From Chitinophaga sp. (GTDB taxonomy: Bacteria > Bacteroidota > Bacteroidia > Chitinophagales > Chitinophagaceae): a DNA stretch of 64,000 bases. The DNA is taken from NCBI RefSeq assembly GCF_019236475.1, contig NZ_JAFAIX010000007.1:158845-222844 (forward strand), given 5' to 3'. Shown here one piece after another: positions 28,037-35,598 of this stretch; position 1 is the stretch's first letter, and each line of letters starts with the position of its first letter. A program made the translations under genes and the position numbers. The notes under the pieces were generated by a model that was not told the DNA's origin, did not search any database, and was given only the letters and a program-made list of their open reading frames with translations.

Positions 28037-28726
28037 ATGCAGATCAGGACATTGGGAGTAAGGGGTGAGATCCTTCTTAGCAAACACCTATACGCGAGGC
28101 ATTCAGGTCTTTTGATCGACAACACCATTCTCTGCGATATTGGAGAAAAGGAATACCTGCAATACGATCCTGTATGTATCCTCATCACACATCTGCATCC
28201 TGACCATGCCTTTTTTGTAAGGGGAAAGGATGTTTCGAATATAGATATCCCAATTGTAGCGCCGGAAGCATTCGCCAGGCAGCCTCACATGAAGATAATC
28301 TCAGCACCTTTTACCCAGAACGGATATACGATTATTCCCATTCCTACTGTCCATAGTACAAAAGTAAAATCACAAGGATATGTTATCAGTAAAGAGAATA
28401 AAAAGATATTCTATACCGGGGATATGATCAGTATCCCAGTGGAATATCACGGCTATCTGAAAGGGCTGGATGCTGTCATCACTGAAGCTAGCTTTTTTAG
28501 AAAAGGCGGGATTGTCAGGAAAGATGCAGACGGCCGCCTATTCGGACATGCAGGGATCCCTGATCTCGTTGATTTCTTCGAAAAATACACGCACAGGATC
28601 ATTTTCACCCACTTTGGGACCTGGTTCTTGAAAGACCCGGCGGAAGGCATACGGAAAATTACCTCCTTGGGAAAAGACGGACTGCTCCTAGAGACTGCAT
28701 TTGACGGGAAGGAATTTATGATTTGA
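28037..28726 (+). CDS. MBL-fold metallo-hydrolase
   Basis: A 229-residue metallo-beta-lactamase-fold protein. The metal motif is H52-x-H54-x-D56-H57 in LITHLHPDHAFF; later ligands are in IFYTGDMIS and FTHFGTWF. It lacks a signal peptide, so it acts in the cytosol. The length suits a simple hydrolase such as a phosphodiesterase or lactonase. The frame extends upstream to 27971, but MQIRTLGVRGEIL at 28037 is the natural start. The sequence downstream of its stop leads directly toward the Gfo/Idh gene. Confidence 0.82.
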   Translation: MQIRTLGVRGEILLSKHLYARHSGLLIDNTILCDIGEKEYLQYDPVCILITHLHPDHAFFVRGKDVSNIDIPIVAPEAFARQPHMKIISAPFTQNGYTIIPIPTVHSTKVKSQGYVISKENKKIFYTGDMISIPVEYHGYLKGLDAVITEASFFRKGGIVRKDADGRLFGHAGIPDLVDFFEKYTHRIIFTHFGTWFLKDPAEGIRKITSLGKDGLLLETAFDGKEFMI

Positions 28727-28866
28727 CTGCCAAAACCATTACAAATCGCCATCATACAGCAAGACCCTCATCTACCATTCATGTAAAGTTTCCAAGTTTT
28801 TTTATTTATGCTTTCGATTGCAAAGACATTTTTATATTTTGGGGGAAGCAATCAACAAACCACGCG

Positions 28867-30294
28867 ATGAATTACAAAAACTCAAGAAGGAGCTTCCTGA
28901 AGCAAGCGGCACTGGCCACCCTGGCCACTGCTACTCCAAGTCTGCTGATGGCCGCAGCGAAGCCATATGTCCGCAAAATCGGACCGAACGAAAAAGTAAA
29001 CATTGCCTTCATTGGTATAGGTAACAGGGGCGGAGAGATCGCCCAGGCGCTCTACAAGACTGGGCTGGCAAACGTTGTAGCCCTCTGCGACGTAGACATG
29101 GGGGCACCACATACCCTAGAGGTGATGAAAATGTTTCCTAACGTACCACGTTTCCAGGATTTCCGCCAGATGTTCGATAAAATGGGTAACCAAATTGATG
29201 CGGTATCCATCGGGGTACCTGACTTCTCCCATTTCCCGATCACAATGATGGCAATAGGCCTGGGAAAACATGTATATGTAGAAAAGCCAATGGCACGCAC
29301 CTTCAATGAGGTGGAATTGATGATGAAAGCCGCCCGGAAGCATCCAAAAGTGGTGACGCAAATGGGCAACCAGGGCCATTCTGAAGCTAATTACTTCCAG
29401 TTTAAAGCCTGGACAGAGGCAGGTATCATTAAAGATGTGACAGCCATTACGGCCCATATGAACTCTCCGCGGCGCTGGCATGGCTGGAATCCAAATATAA
29501 CTTCGTTCCCGCCGGCAGAAAAGGCACCTGATACGCTCGACTGGAATATCTGGCAGATGGCCACACAGGGGCACTCTTATAATAAAGATTTCGTGAACGG
29601 CCAGTGGCGCTGCTGGTTCGATTTCGGTATGGGCGCATTGGGAGATTGGGGAGCACATATCATCGATACAGCTCACCAATTCCTCGATCTTGGCTTACCA
29701 TATGAAATTGATCCTATTAAGCTCACAGGGCATAATAACTTCTTCTACCCAATGTCTTCCACGTTGGCATTCAAATTCCCAAAAAGAGGAAATATGCCAG
29801 CACTGGATATCACCTGGTACGATGGAGTAGATAACTTGCCACCAATTCCTGCCGGATACGGTGTATCAGGACTCGATCCGAATATTCCCCCTCCAAGCAA
29901 TGGCCCTATCGCACCTGCTAAACTGAATCCTGGTAAGATTATCTACAGTAAGGAGCTTACATTTAAAGGAGGCTCGCATGGTAGTACCCTCACAATCATT
30001 CCGGAGGAGAAAGCAAAAGAAATGGCGGGCAAACTGCCAGTAGTGCCGCAAAGTCCGTCTAACCACTTTAAGAACTTCTTGCTGGCTTGTAAAGGAGAGG
30101 AGCAAACAAGATCTCCATTCGCTATTGCGGGTCCGCTCAGTCAAGTGTTCTGTCTTGGTGTACTGGCGCAGTGGACAGGTGAGAAATTACAATTCGATAG
30201 AGAAAATAAAATCATTACTAATAACAAACATGCCAATGAATTGCTGATAGGGCCTCCACCAAGGAAGGGCTGGGAGCAGTACTATAAAGTTTAA
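28867..30294 (+). CDS. Tat-exported Gfo/Idh/MocA-family oxidoreductase
   Basis: A 475-residue protein. The twin-arginine signal is at residues 7-8 in NSRRSFLKQAALATLA. The NAD-binding Rossmann motif is VNIAFIGIGNRGGE (about 44-57) and the family's EKP motif is at 139-141 in HVYVEKPMARTF. A C-terminal Gfo/Idh alpha/beta domain follows. Exported members in Bacteroidota usually oxidise or hydrolyse sugars and carry the cofactor with them through Tat. The ATG at 28867 is chosen because it places the RR signal at the N-terminus; an open frame reaches 28723. It is monocistronic, with a terminator at 30297. Confidence 0.92.
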   Translation: MNYKNSRRSFLKQAALATLATATPSLLMAAAKPYVRKIGPNEKVNIAFIGIGNRGGEIAQALYKTGLANVVALCDVDMGAPHTLEVMKMFPNVPRFQDFRQMFDKMGNQIDAVSIGVPDFSHFPITMMAIGLGKHVYVEKPMARTFNEVELMMKAARKHPKVVTQMGNQGHSEANYFQFKAWTEAGIIKDVTAITAHMNSPRRWHGWNPNITSFPPAEKAPDTLDWNIWQMATQGHSYNKDFVNGQWRCWFDFGMGALGDWGAHIIDTAHQFLDLGLPYEIDPIKLTGHNNFFYPMSSTLAFKFPKRGNMPALDITWYDGVDNLPPIPAGYGVSGLDPNIPPPSNGPIAPAKLNPGKIIYSKELTFKGGSHGSTLTIIPEEKAKEMAGKLPVVPQSPSNHFKNFLLACKGEEQTRSPFAIAGPLSQVFCLGVLAQWTGEKLQFDRENKIITNNKHANELLIGPPPRKGWEQYYKV

Positions 30295-30296
30295 TG

Positions 30297-30320
30297 AAAG
30301 GGGACTAGGTCCCCTTTTTT
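30297..30320 (+). terminator. Terminator of the Gfo/Idh/MocA gene
   Basis: Perfect 9-bp stem AAAGGGGAC/GTCCCCTTT (30297-30305 with 30309-30317), loop TAG, then T residues; it begins 3 bp after the stop codon. Confidence 0.9.
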
Positions 30321-30350
30321 GTGAATTGTCGGGAAGTAACGGGATAAATA

Positions 30351-30800
30351 CTATGCTGCTGGCATGCGTAGGGAATAGTAATCAACCAGGCGATGTGCGG
30401 CAGGTGGATCTAAATTGCTTAATACCACAATGACCCTGTTAAGCTTCTGGAAAACGCGTAACTCGCCATTCATGCCGTCTGCACCACCCTCATGGCCAAA
30501 ACTTGTTAATTGCTTATCGCCATATATTTCAAAACCCAATCCATATCCATATCCTGACGGCGCATCGTGAAAGAATGGCTGCATAGCCATTTTAAGCATT
30601 GCTTTAGAAATCAGCTTGCCGGATTGAAGCACATGAACGAATTTCAGCATGTCATCTACGGTGGTATAACGACCACCAGCAGCCATGCCCCTGTAGGGCA
30701 GCGTGCTATCATTTCGTTCCCATTTTCCATTCACCCGCATATAGCCAGGAGCAAGCATTGGCAGATCCACTTTAACACAATTATTCCACAGGGCTGAAAA
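30351..30800 (-). pseudogene. Truncated serine hydrolase (beta-lactamase class C-like), C-terminal fragment
   Basis: The frame encodes the last part of a class C-type serine hydrolase: GMAAGGRYTTVDDMLKFVHV, YGYGLGFEIYG and the third catalytic motif SFGHEGGADGMNG (the KTG-box counterpart). The N-terminal half with the SxxK and YxN motifs is absent. Upstream, the frame runs only a short way into an unrelated hairpin and two stop codons near 30852. A GTG at 30770 could start 139 residues, but the product would lack its nucleophile. The break lies next to the SDR gene's terminator, suggesting a deletion or insertion joint. Confidence 0.75.
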
Positions 30801-30802
30801 AG

Positions 30803-30831
30803 AAAAACCCGTCGCTACATAGAGACGGGTT
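30803..30831 (-). terminator. Terminator of the SDR gene
   Basis: Stem AACCCGTC/GACGGGTT (30806-30813 with 30824-30831) followed, on the minus strand, by a T-rich run. It is 21 bp past the SDR stop codon. Confidence 0.85.
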
Positions 30832-30851
30832 GCTGTGATCCTCGGTCTTTA

Positions 30852-31589
30852 TTACCAAGGCACTTCTCCTGTTTCAGGATTGTTTTCTTCACTAAAGAAT
30901 TTTCCGGTCGGTCCATCTTTGTCAATCAAAGCATATTTTATAATTCGCTTTCCGGCAACTTCAACACTTCCTGGCCCACGATTACCATTGAAATCCGTCT
31001 TTGTATATCCTGGGCAAACAGCGTTTATTTTGAAGTTGCTATCCTTTAGCTCGTATGCCAAAACAACGGTGTACATATTCATTGCTGCTTTTGAAGAAAG
31101 ATAGACAGCTCCTTTGTAGTCGTAATACTTGTATGAAGGGTCGCTATGTAAAGTAATGGAACCCTGACTTGAACTTACATTTACAATACGGGGTTCAGAA
31201 GATTTTTTCAATAAATCAATAAATGCCTGTGTCACTCTTACAACCCCGTAAACATTTGTATCGTATGCTGTTTTGAATTGCTCTATGGTGGAATCAAGTG
31301 CTGCTTGTGGATAGCCACCATAAACGCCAGCGTTATTGATAAGTATGTCCAAGGTTTTTGTTTTCTTGCTTATCTCTGTACAAGCATTTCTTACAGATTC
31401 ATCATCTGTAATGTCAAGCTGAATAGCCTCTACATTGCTGAGTCCCTCTGCCAATAATTTATTGACGGCTGCTATACCGTTTTCTAAATTGCGACTGCCG
31501 AGGTAAACATAAATCCCATTTTGAGCAAGTTGGCGTGCAACTTCAAAGCCAATGCTTTTGTTAGCTCCTGTTACTAATGCTGATTTCAT
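30852..31589 (-). CDS. Short-chain dehydrogenase/reductase
   Basis: A 245-residue classical SDR. The cofactor motif TGANKSIG is at residues 7-14, NNAG at 85-88, the catalytic serine in NVSSSQG, and Y163-x3-K167 in AVYLSSKAAM. The basic-free loop after strand 2 does not settle NAD against NADP. The upstream AraC gene is on the same strand 76 bp away and probably regulates it. The pair is AT-richer than nearby genes, which may point to transfer. Substrate unknown. Confidence 0.92.
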   Translation of the reverse strand: MKSALVTGANKSIGFEVARQLAQNGIYVYLGSRNLENGIAAVNKLLAEGLSNVEAIQLDITDDESVRNACTEISKKTKTLDILINNAGVYGGYPQAALDSTIEQFKTAYDTNVYGVVRVTQAFIDLLKKSSEPRIVNVSSSQGSITLHSDPSYKYYDYKGAVYLSSKAAMNMYTVVLAYELKDSNFKINAVCPGYTKTDFNGNRGPGSVEVAGKRIIKYALIDKDGPTGKFFSEENNPETGEVPW

Positions 31590-31665
31590 TTTTTTTTTAA
31601 ATTAATCAAGCAAAAGTAGATAGCTGAAAAACAGAGAAGATGGACAAATCAATTTATTATCTTGA

Positions 31666-32529
31666 CTAATCTTGCTGAGCTTTTAAAAACTCACTTATGC
31701 TCTTTCCCGTACATTTTTTGAAAAATCTTGAAAAGTAATCAGGGTCATTAAAGCCCAGTTCATAAGCTAATTCTTTTACGGAAAGGGGGGAGTATTGTAA
31801 TTTTCGCTGTGCTTCAATCATTAAACGATTAGTAAAAAAATCTTTTGGCGAAACGCCCGAATATTCTTTTACAATCCGATATAAGCTGTTGGTGGTTAAA
31901 GCCAATTTTTCGGCTATTGTATTTACAGAAGGTTGCTCCGTAAGATGGGTTTCCACCATTAATTTGAATTCAATAAACTTTGATAGATTGGTGTTTAGAA
32001 TATTTAGTGGTGCTGTGTTTTTGAAATAAGCACTATTCAATTCTGTTAATAGTGAGTTCAGGTAAGATAGTATAATTTCTGTGTCGGTCGAATGTTCGTC
32101 TATATGAAATATCTGATTTAAAATTTCAAAAACTTTTCTTACTCTCTCCCTTGTAGTATTGTCAAAAATTATAGTCTGTGAACCTAAGGGATTAACTAGA
32201 AAAGGAAATCGTTGTGGTAGCAATGCTAATGTGTTTTCATCAAAAAGTACTTTGAAATATTTAAGATTAGCAGTCTTAGGTGGAGGAATAAAAACTTGAT
32301 TAGGCATTGCAAAAAGCAAATGTCCGTCAGTGATCGTGATGTCTTGTAAATCCAAATTGTATGTAAGAGTGCCGCTGTCAATCAACACGATAAAATAAGA
32401 AGAAAGCCTTCTAGGTTGTAGCATCTTTTGTTGAATATCAGCAGAAGGATATGGATTATTGTCTGAAAGAACCTTTATACTCAACTTGTCGTTGGGTGCG
32501 CTCTCAAATTTTTCGTTTGTCTCTTGCAT
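31666..32529 (-). CDS. AraC-family transcriptional regulator
   Basis: A 287-residue regulator. A cupin-type N-terminal domain (about 30-150, with GHLLFAMPNQVFIPP) precedes two helix-turn-helices (about 190-285): VNTIAEKLALTTNSLYRIVK and VKELAYELGFNDPDYFSRFF. These are the standard AraC/XylS DNA-binding helices. It lies directly upstream of the SDR gene in the same direction, the usual arrangement for a regulator of a small redox gene. Confidence 0.92.
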   Translation of the reverse strand: MQETNEKFESAPNDKLSIKVLSDNNPYPSADIQQKMLQPRRLSSYFIVLIDSGTLTYNLDLQDITITDGHLLFAMPNQVFIPPPKTANLKYFKVLFDENTLALLPQRFPFLVNPLGSQTIIFDNTTRERVRKVFEILNQIFHIDEHSTDTEIILSYLNSLLTELNSAYFKNTAPLNILNTNLSKFIEFKLMVETHLTEQPSVNTIAEKLALTTNSLYRIVKEYSGVSPKDFFTNRLMIEAQRKLQYSPLSVKELAYELGFNDPDYFSRFFKKCTGKSISEFLKAQQD

Positions 32530-32897
32530 ATTGTCTGCTTAATTTTTTCGATGCAAAAAAGTTCCATTCCTCCTCGGATATTTTTGCAAACTGGTCAATA
32601 TGTTAACTTAGATGGGTCAAATGAGTAGTCGGAGTTAAAATTGCACACAACTTACAACAATATTACATAAATATCTTAACTGTTCTGACAAATTCGGAAG
32701 AAAACCATTCGCCTGAACGGGGATCAACATGGTGTCGCTTATAAGTACTATTATCCTTATGTGTTATTGAATTCCAATAAAACTCTATTTCTATAAGCCT
32801 GTATACTGCATTATCCCAGTAGCCTGATTTCTAAGGGAAGTTCAACACTTTAAGTCCCTTTAACTGCAACCGAGGGTTTAATTTGTATAAATCATGG
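32530..32897. other. AT-rich gap left of the tRNA-Lys element
   Basis: No intact gene. In one plus-strand frame around 32715-32790 the text IRLNGDQHGVAYKYYYPYVL faintly recalls the first helix of an ECF sigma factor, but a stop follows soon and no start is visible. A short imperfect hairpin lies near 32837-32875. I treat it as decayed or non-coding sequence. Confidence 0.35.
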
Positions 32898-32993
32898 AGA
32901 AAAAATCGGGGTTATATAAAAGGAACTCGACTAAAAAAGTAAAACCTGCGACCAGCGCAGGTTTTGTAAGTTGTTTGTGATCCCGCTGGGACT
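32898..32993 (-). repeat. Displaced tRNA-Lys 3' end and its original downstream flank
   Basis: Positions 32975-32993 repeat the last 16 bases of tRNA-Lys plus three 3' flanking bases (TTGTGATCCCGCTGGGACT). The preceding 75-80 bases closely match, as an inverted copy, the downstream flank of the other tRNA-Lys (43438-43519), including the motif AACTCGACTAAAAAAG and a hairpin built on AAAACCTGCG. The present tRNA-Lys at 35471 has different sequence on its 3' side. This shows that this was once its flank and was pushed away by an insertion. It is the left attachment-site remnant. Confidence 0.88.
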
Positions 32994-33040
32994 ATATCAA
33001 AGGCACTACTAGCGCCACTTTTAACGGATTTGAAAGTTAC

Positions 33041-33059
33041 TGTATCCGAATTTGTATCC
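33041..33059 (+). repeat. Left-end TGTATCC pair, 12-bp spacing
   Basis: TGTATCC occurs at 33041-33047 and 33053-33059, 48 bp inside the left repeat of the element. The same pair with the same spacing occurs near the right end in the same orientation. Possible arm-type binding sites for an integrase or excision factor. Confidence 0.55.
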
Positions 33060-33299
33060 TTCTGGATTAGCTTATTTTGTACCGTATTGTTAAGAGCTTA
33101 TAACCTTTATAAATAAACGGAAAGCCTAACTACATCAGCACAAAGGCTGAAGTACTAATGAAGCCAGGAGCGATGAAAATGAAGGACAGGTTGCTTTAAG
33201 ATTAACTGAGGCAGAAGTGGGACTTCATTACCAAGAATATTTCATTAAGCGAAGAAAAAACAGATTATTATTTAAAATACTATATATTAGTAAAAAAAG

Positions 33300-35288
33300 A
33301 TGATAATAGGAATCTTATTAAGAAACTATAAAATATATCAGAATATAAATTATATCCCTTTGTCTGCCGGAGAAACATTCTGCGGCATTGTAGGTGTTAA
33401 TGGCATAGGAAAAAGCTCAATACTTGAATCTCTTGATACTTTCTTCAACTATAAACCTTGGATTTGGAATCTGGCAAGTAGAAAACAAGGCCAACAGGCC
33501 AAACCTTATATTGTTCCGATTTTTTTAATTGAAAAGTCAAAAATTCCTGCAAAAGAATCAATGCTTGCTGAGGCCATAAGCAAAGTAATGTGGAACATTG
33601 AGGAAAAAGATGTTAGCCCAAATAACAAAGGCCATTTTGAAACATTCAATCGTCATCGAAATTCACTCCTAAAGCGCATTACCCCCAAAGATTATTATTT
33701 GTTGCCGATTGGCAAAGATATAGACGGTGACCTTAGTTTTTCAATCTTCAATAGATATAAAATTGCTGTTGCACTAGGAATAGACAACAAGGTCGACGAA
33801 AATATGTCAATAAAGCAAGAAGACCTTAAATCACACCTTGGGGCTAATAACCTGCTGAATGTAATTATTTCTCTTTATGAATACCTTTATATTCCTAAAG
33901 ATATTGACCCTAGCACCTTTATGAAACTCGAAAAACACGAGATTCAAGTATTAATGGGCCAAACACTGAGCCAAGTAATTGAGAAAAATTTGCCAGGAGA
34001 AACCGTAAGAAATATAAATAGAGGTCTTCTACAGTTTCTGGATAATCTATCAAAAGATCTACGGGGATATTCATTTAGGAAACGCACCGACCGGCAGTCC
34101 GGTTTAAGAAAAGGAGATTTTAATTCTCTAATTATTGAGCACTTCTTTGAAGCTCGAAAATTTCATAAGCAAGAAGGTGGACACTGGATAGAAATTAAAG
34201 ATTTAAGTTCTGGTGAAAAACAAAAAGCAATTATTGACTTAGCATTTAGTTTATTGACAAATCACAGAGGAAGTTCCGATAATTTAATTATAGCAATCGA
34301 TGAACCCGAAAGTTCACTACATATATCATCATGTTTTGAACAATTTCTTCGCCTTTTTGCAATAAGTGTGTCTTGTCAACAACTATTATTTTCGACTCAT
34401 TGGTATGGATTCTTTCCCACAATTGACAATGGGTTTGTATCTGTCATAAACCGCAAGGAGGGAGTTCATATTATAGATATAGTGAGTTTAAATAATTATC
34501 GCGAGGAAATAAAACAACAAAAGGTAAGTAGTAAAGGTAAGCTGCCGTATGACATAAGACTAAAGAGTATAAATGACTTTAGTCAATCAATAATATCCAG
34601 CCTCATATCGGAACATCCTTTCAATTGGATAATTTGTGAAGGGTCATCAGAGAAGTTATATTTAGATTACTATTTAAATGATCTTGTTAAAGAGAAAAAC
34701 TTACGTATTATTCCAGTTGGAGGAGCAGCGGAAATAAAAAGGATCTACAATTACTTATCAACTGCATATGATGATTTCAAGGATGATGTAAAGGGTAAAA
34801 TCTACATGATATCCGACACCGACAAACAATTGGTAAAATATACTACTCAGGATCAAAATAATCTTCTTTGCAAGAGAATTATGAATGATGAGAATAACAA
34901 AAAAACCGTTCTAGAAAAAATCGATTCAGTAATTGCAAGTCCGCCAACCGAAATCGAAGATTGCTTAAATGGTCGACTTTTTCACGAGACTCTTCTTTAT
35001 TTTAAAGCCTCAAACACCGAACTCTCATTTGTTGCAGACAACCTAAAAGAGGAATATGAACTTAATTCATATTTCTATCTAGATATGAGACCAACAGAGA
35101 AGGTAGAATTGGACAACTTCTTTAATAAAGGCAATAATAAATGGGAGTTTGCGAAAAAATACCTTGAATATCTCGCTTTACCTCACAATACACCTGAAGA
35201 GATAAAGAAGGCTCATAGTAAGGATTCAATTCCCTCCTGGATCAATGACATACGAACATTCTTTACGTATGGGAGGAAGAAATCCTAA
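33300..35288 (+). CDS. OLD-family ATP-dependent endonuclease (AAA/ABC ATPase + TOPRIM)
   Basis: A 662-residue protein. The ABC-type ATPase has Walker A GVNGIGKSS (about 32-40), signature LSSGEKQK (302-309), Walker B LIIAIDEPESS with D334-E335, and an H-loop in FSTHWYGFF. A long helical insert lies between Walker A and the signature. The C-terminal TOPRIM nuclease has the glutamate in IICEGSSEK (E447) and the acidic pair D506-x-D508 in MISDTDK. The family includes P2 Old and Gabija GajA and cuts DNA in response to phage or other foreign DNA. No UvrD-like (GajB) or reverse-transcriptase partner adjoins it, so it would act as a stand-alone (class 1-like) OLD protein. It is the only clear gene of the tRNA-Lys element. 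Confidence 0.88.
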   Translation: MIIGILLRNYKIYQNINYIPLSAGETFCGIVGVNGIGKSSILESLDTFFNYKPWIWNLASRKQGQQAKPYIVPIFLIEKSKIPAKESMLAEAISKVMWNIEEKDVSPNNKGHFETFNRHRNSLLKRITPKDYYLLPIGKDIDGDLSFSIFNRYKIAVALGIDNKVDENMSIKQEDLKSHLGANNLLNVIISLYEYLYIPKDIDPSTFMKLEKHEIQVLMGQTLSQVIEKNLPGETVRNINRGLLQFLDNLSKDLRGYSFRKRTDRQSGLRKGDFNSLIIEHFFEARKFHKQEGGHWIEIKDLSSGEKQKAIIDLAFSLLTNHRGSSDNLIIAIDEPESSLHISSCFEQFLRLFAISVSCQQLLFSTHWYGFFPTIDNGFVSVINRKEGVHIIDIVSLNNYREEIKQQKVSSKGKLPYDIRLKSINDFSQSIISSLISEHPFNWIICEGSSEKLYLDYYLNDLVKEKNLRIIPVGGAAEIKRIYNYLSTAYDDFKDDVKGKIYMISDTDKQLVKYTTQDQNNLLCKRIMNDENNKKTVLEKIDSVIASPPTEIEDCLNGRLFHETLLYFKASNTELSFVADNLKEEYELNSYFYLDMRPTEKVELDNFFNKGNNKWEFAKKYLEYLALPHNTPEEIKKAHSKDSIPSWINDIRTFFTYGRKKS

Positions 35289-35321
35289 AAATCGTTACTG
35301 ATAAATATTTGCCCTCAAAAA

Positions 35322-35367
35322 GGATACACTAAAAGTAAAACTGTTTTGTGTATCCTTTTTTGTATCC
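35322..35367 (+). repeat. Right-end TGTATCC motifs with hairpin
   Basis: TGTATCC occurs at 35349-35355 and 35361-35367 (12-bp spacing, as at the left end) and inverted at 35322-35328. The inverted copy and the first direct copy form a stem (GGATACAC/GTGTATCC with A/T extensions) that may also end transcription of the nuclease gene 33 bp upstream. Confidence 0.55.
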
Positions 35368-35413
35368 TTTCAGATTCGTTTTGTATGATTTACCTTTTAT
35401 TGGTAAAAACACA

Positions 35414-35447
35414 AAAGCCGCTTAAATCCTACGATTCAAGCGGCTTT
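35414..35447. terminator. Terminator at the right end of the element
   Basis: Perfect 10-bp stem AAAGCCGCTT/AAGCGGCTTT (35414-35423 with 35438-35447), A-rich to the left. On the minus strand it gives a T-rich tail, so it can serve as the terminator for tRNA-Lys; on the plus strand it could back up termination of the nuclease gene. Confidence 0.7.
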
Positions 35448-35467
35448 AATATCCTTTGATTGTTATG

Positions 35468-35486
35468 TTGTGATCCCGCTGGGACT
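35468..35486 (-). repeat. Right attachment site at the 3' end of tRNA-Lys
   Basis: The 19-bp sequence TTGTGATCCCGCTGGGACT is identical to 32975-32993. It covers the acceptor strand and part of the T stem of tRNA-Lys, a frequent target segment for tyrosine integrases. Confidence 0.85.
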
Positions 35487-35543
35487 CGAACCCAGGGCCC
35501 ATACATTAAAAGTGTATTGCTCTACCAACTGAGCTACGGAATC
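35471..35543 (-). tRNA. trnK: tRNA-Lys (anticodon TTT)
   Basis: A 73-nt cloverleaf: acceptor GATTCCG/CGGGATC, D arm with AGTTGGTAGA, anticodon stem ATACA/TGTAT around loop CTTTTAA (anticodon TTT), T loop TTCGAGT, discriminator A. The CCA end is not encoded. It is identical in the mature part to the tRNA at 43365-43437. A consensus promoter lies 19-49 bp upstream. Its 3' end is the insertion point of the adjoining element. Confidence 0.97.
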
Positions 35544-35561
35544 ATTCCCGTGAAGGGAGCG

Positions 35562-35592
35562 CAAAAGTAGGAAATAATTTATATCTCCCAAA
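35562..35592 (-). promoter_or_regulatory. Promoter of tRNA-Lys (minus)
   Basis: On the minus strand TTTG (35589-35592), 19 bp, then TACTTTTG (35562-35569), an exact match to the Bacteroidota TTTG/TAnnTTTG consensus. A GCGCTCCC start-region motif follows. Confidence 0.82.
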
Positions 35593-35598
35593 TTTTTT

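Larger units (their letters stand above)
32975..35486. mobile_element. Small tRNA-Lys-integrated element carrying an OLD-family nuclease
   Basis: A segment of about 2.5 kb bounded by a 19-bp direct repeat: 32975-32993 and 35468-35486, the latter being the real 3' end of tRNA-Lys. Insertion restored the tRNA and displaced its old flank, the usual result of tyrosine-integrase activity at a tRNA. Inside are one large gene (33300-35288), paired TGTATCC motifs near both ends, and no integrase, relaxase or phage gene. The content is visibly AT-richer than the host genes. It is therefore a decayed island or a satellite moved in trans; the boundaries are well supported, the mechanism is inferred. Confidence 0.82.

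Noticed and set aside
32700..32800. A faint ECF-sigma-like N-terminus in one frame
   Set aside because: Only about 20 residues look right, a stop follows, and no start or region 4 is present.
33060..33299. Possible small gene between the left end of the element and the nuclease
   Set aside because: All frames are short and lack a sensible start; none resembles an antitoxin, excisionase or integrase piece.
33300..35288. Gabija or retron system
   Set aside because: No UvrD-like helicase, reverse transcriptase or ncRNA locus adjoins the OLD gene.
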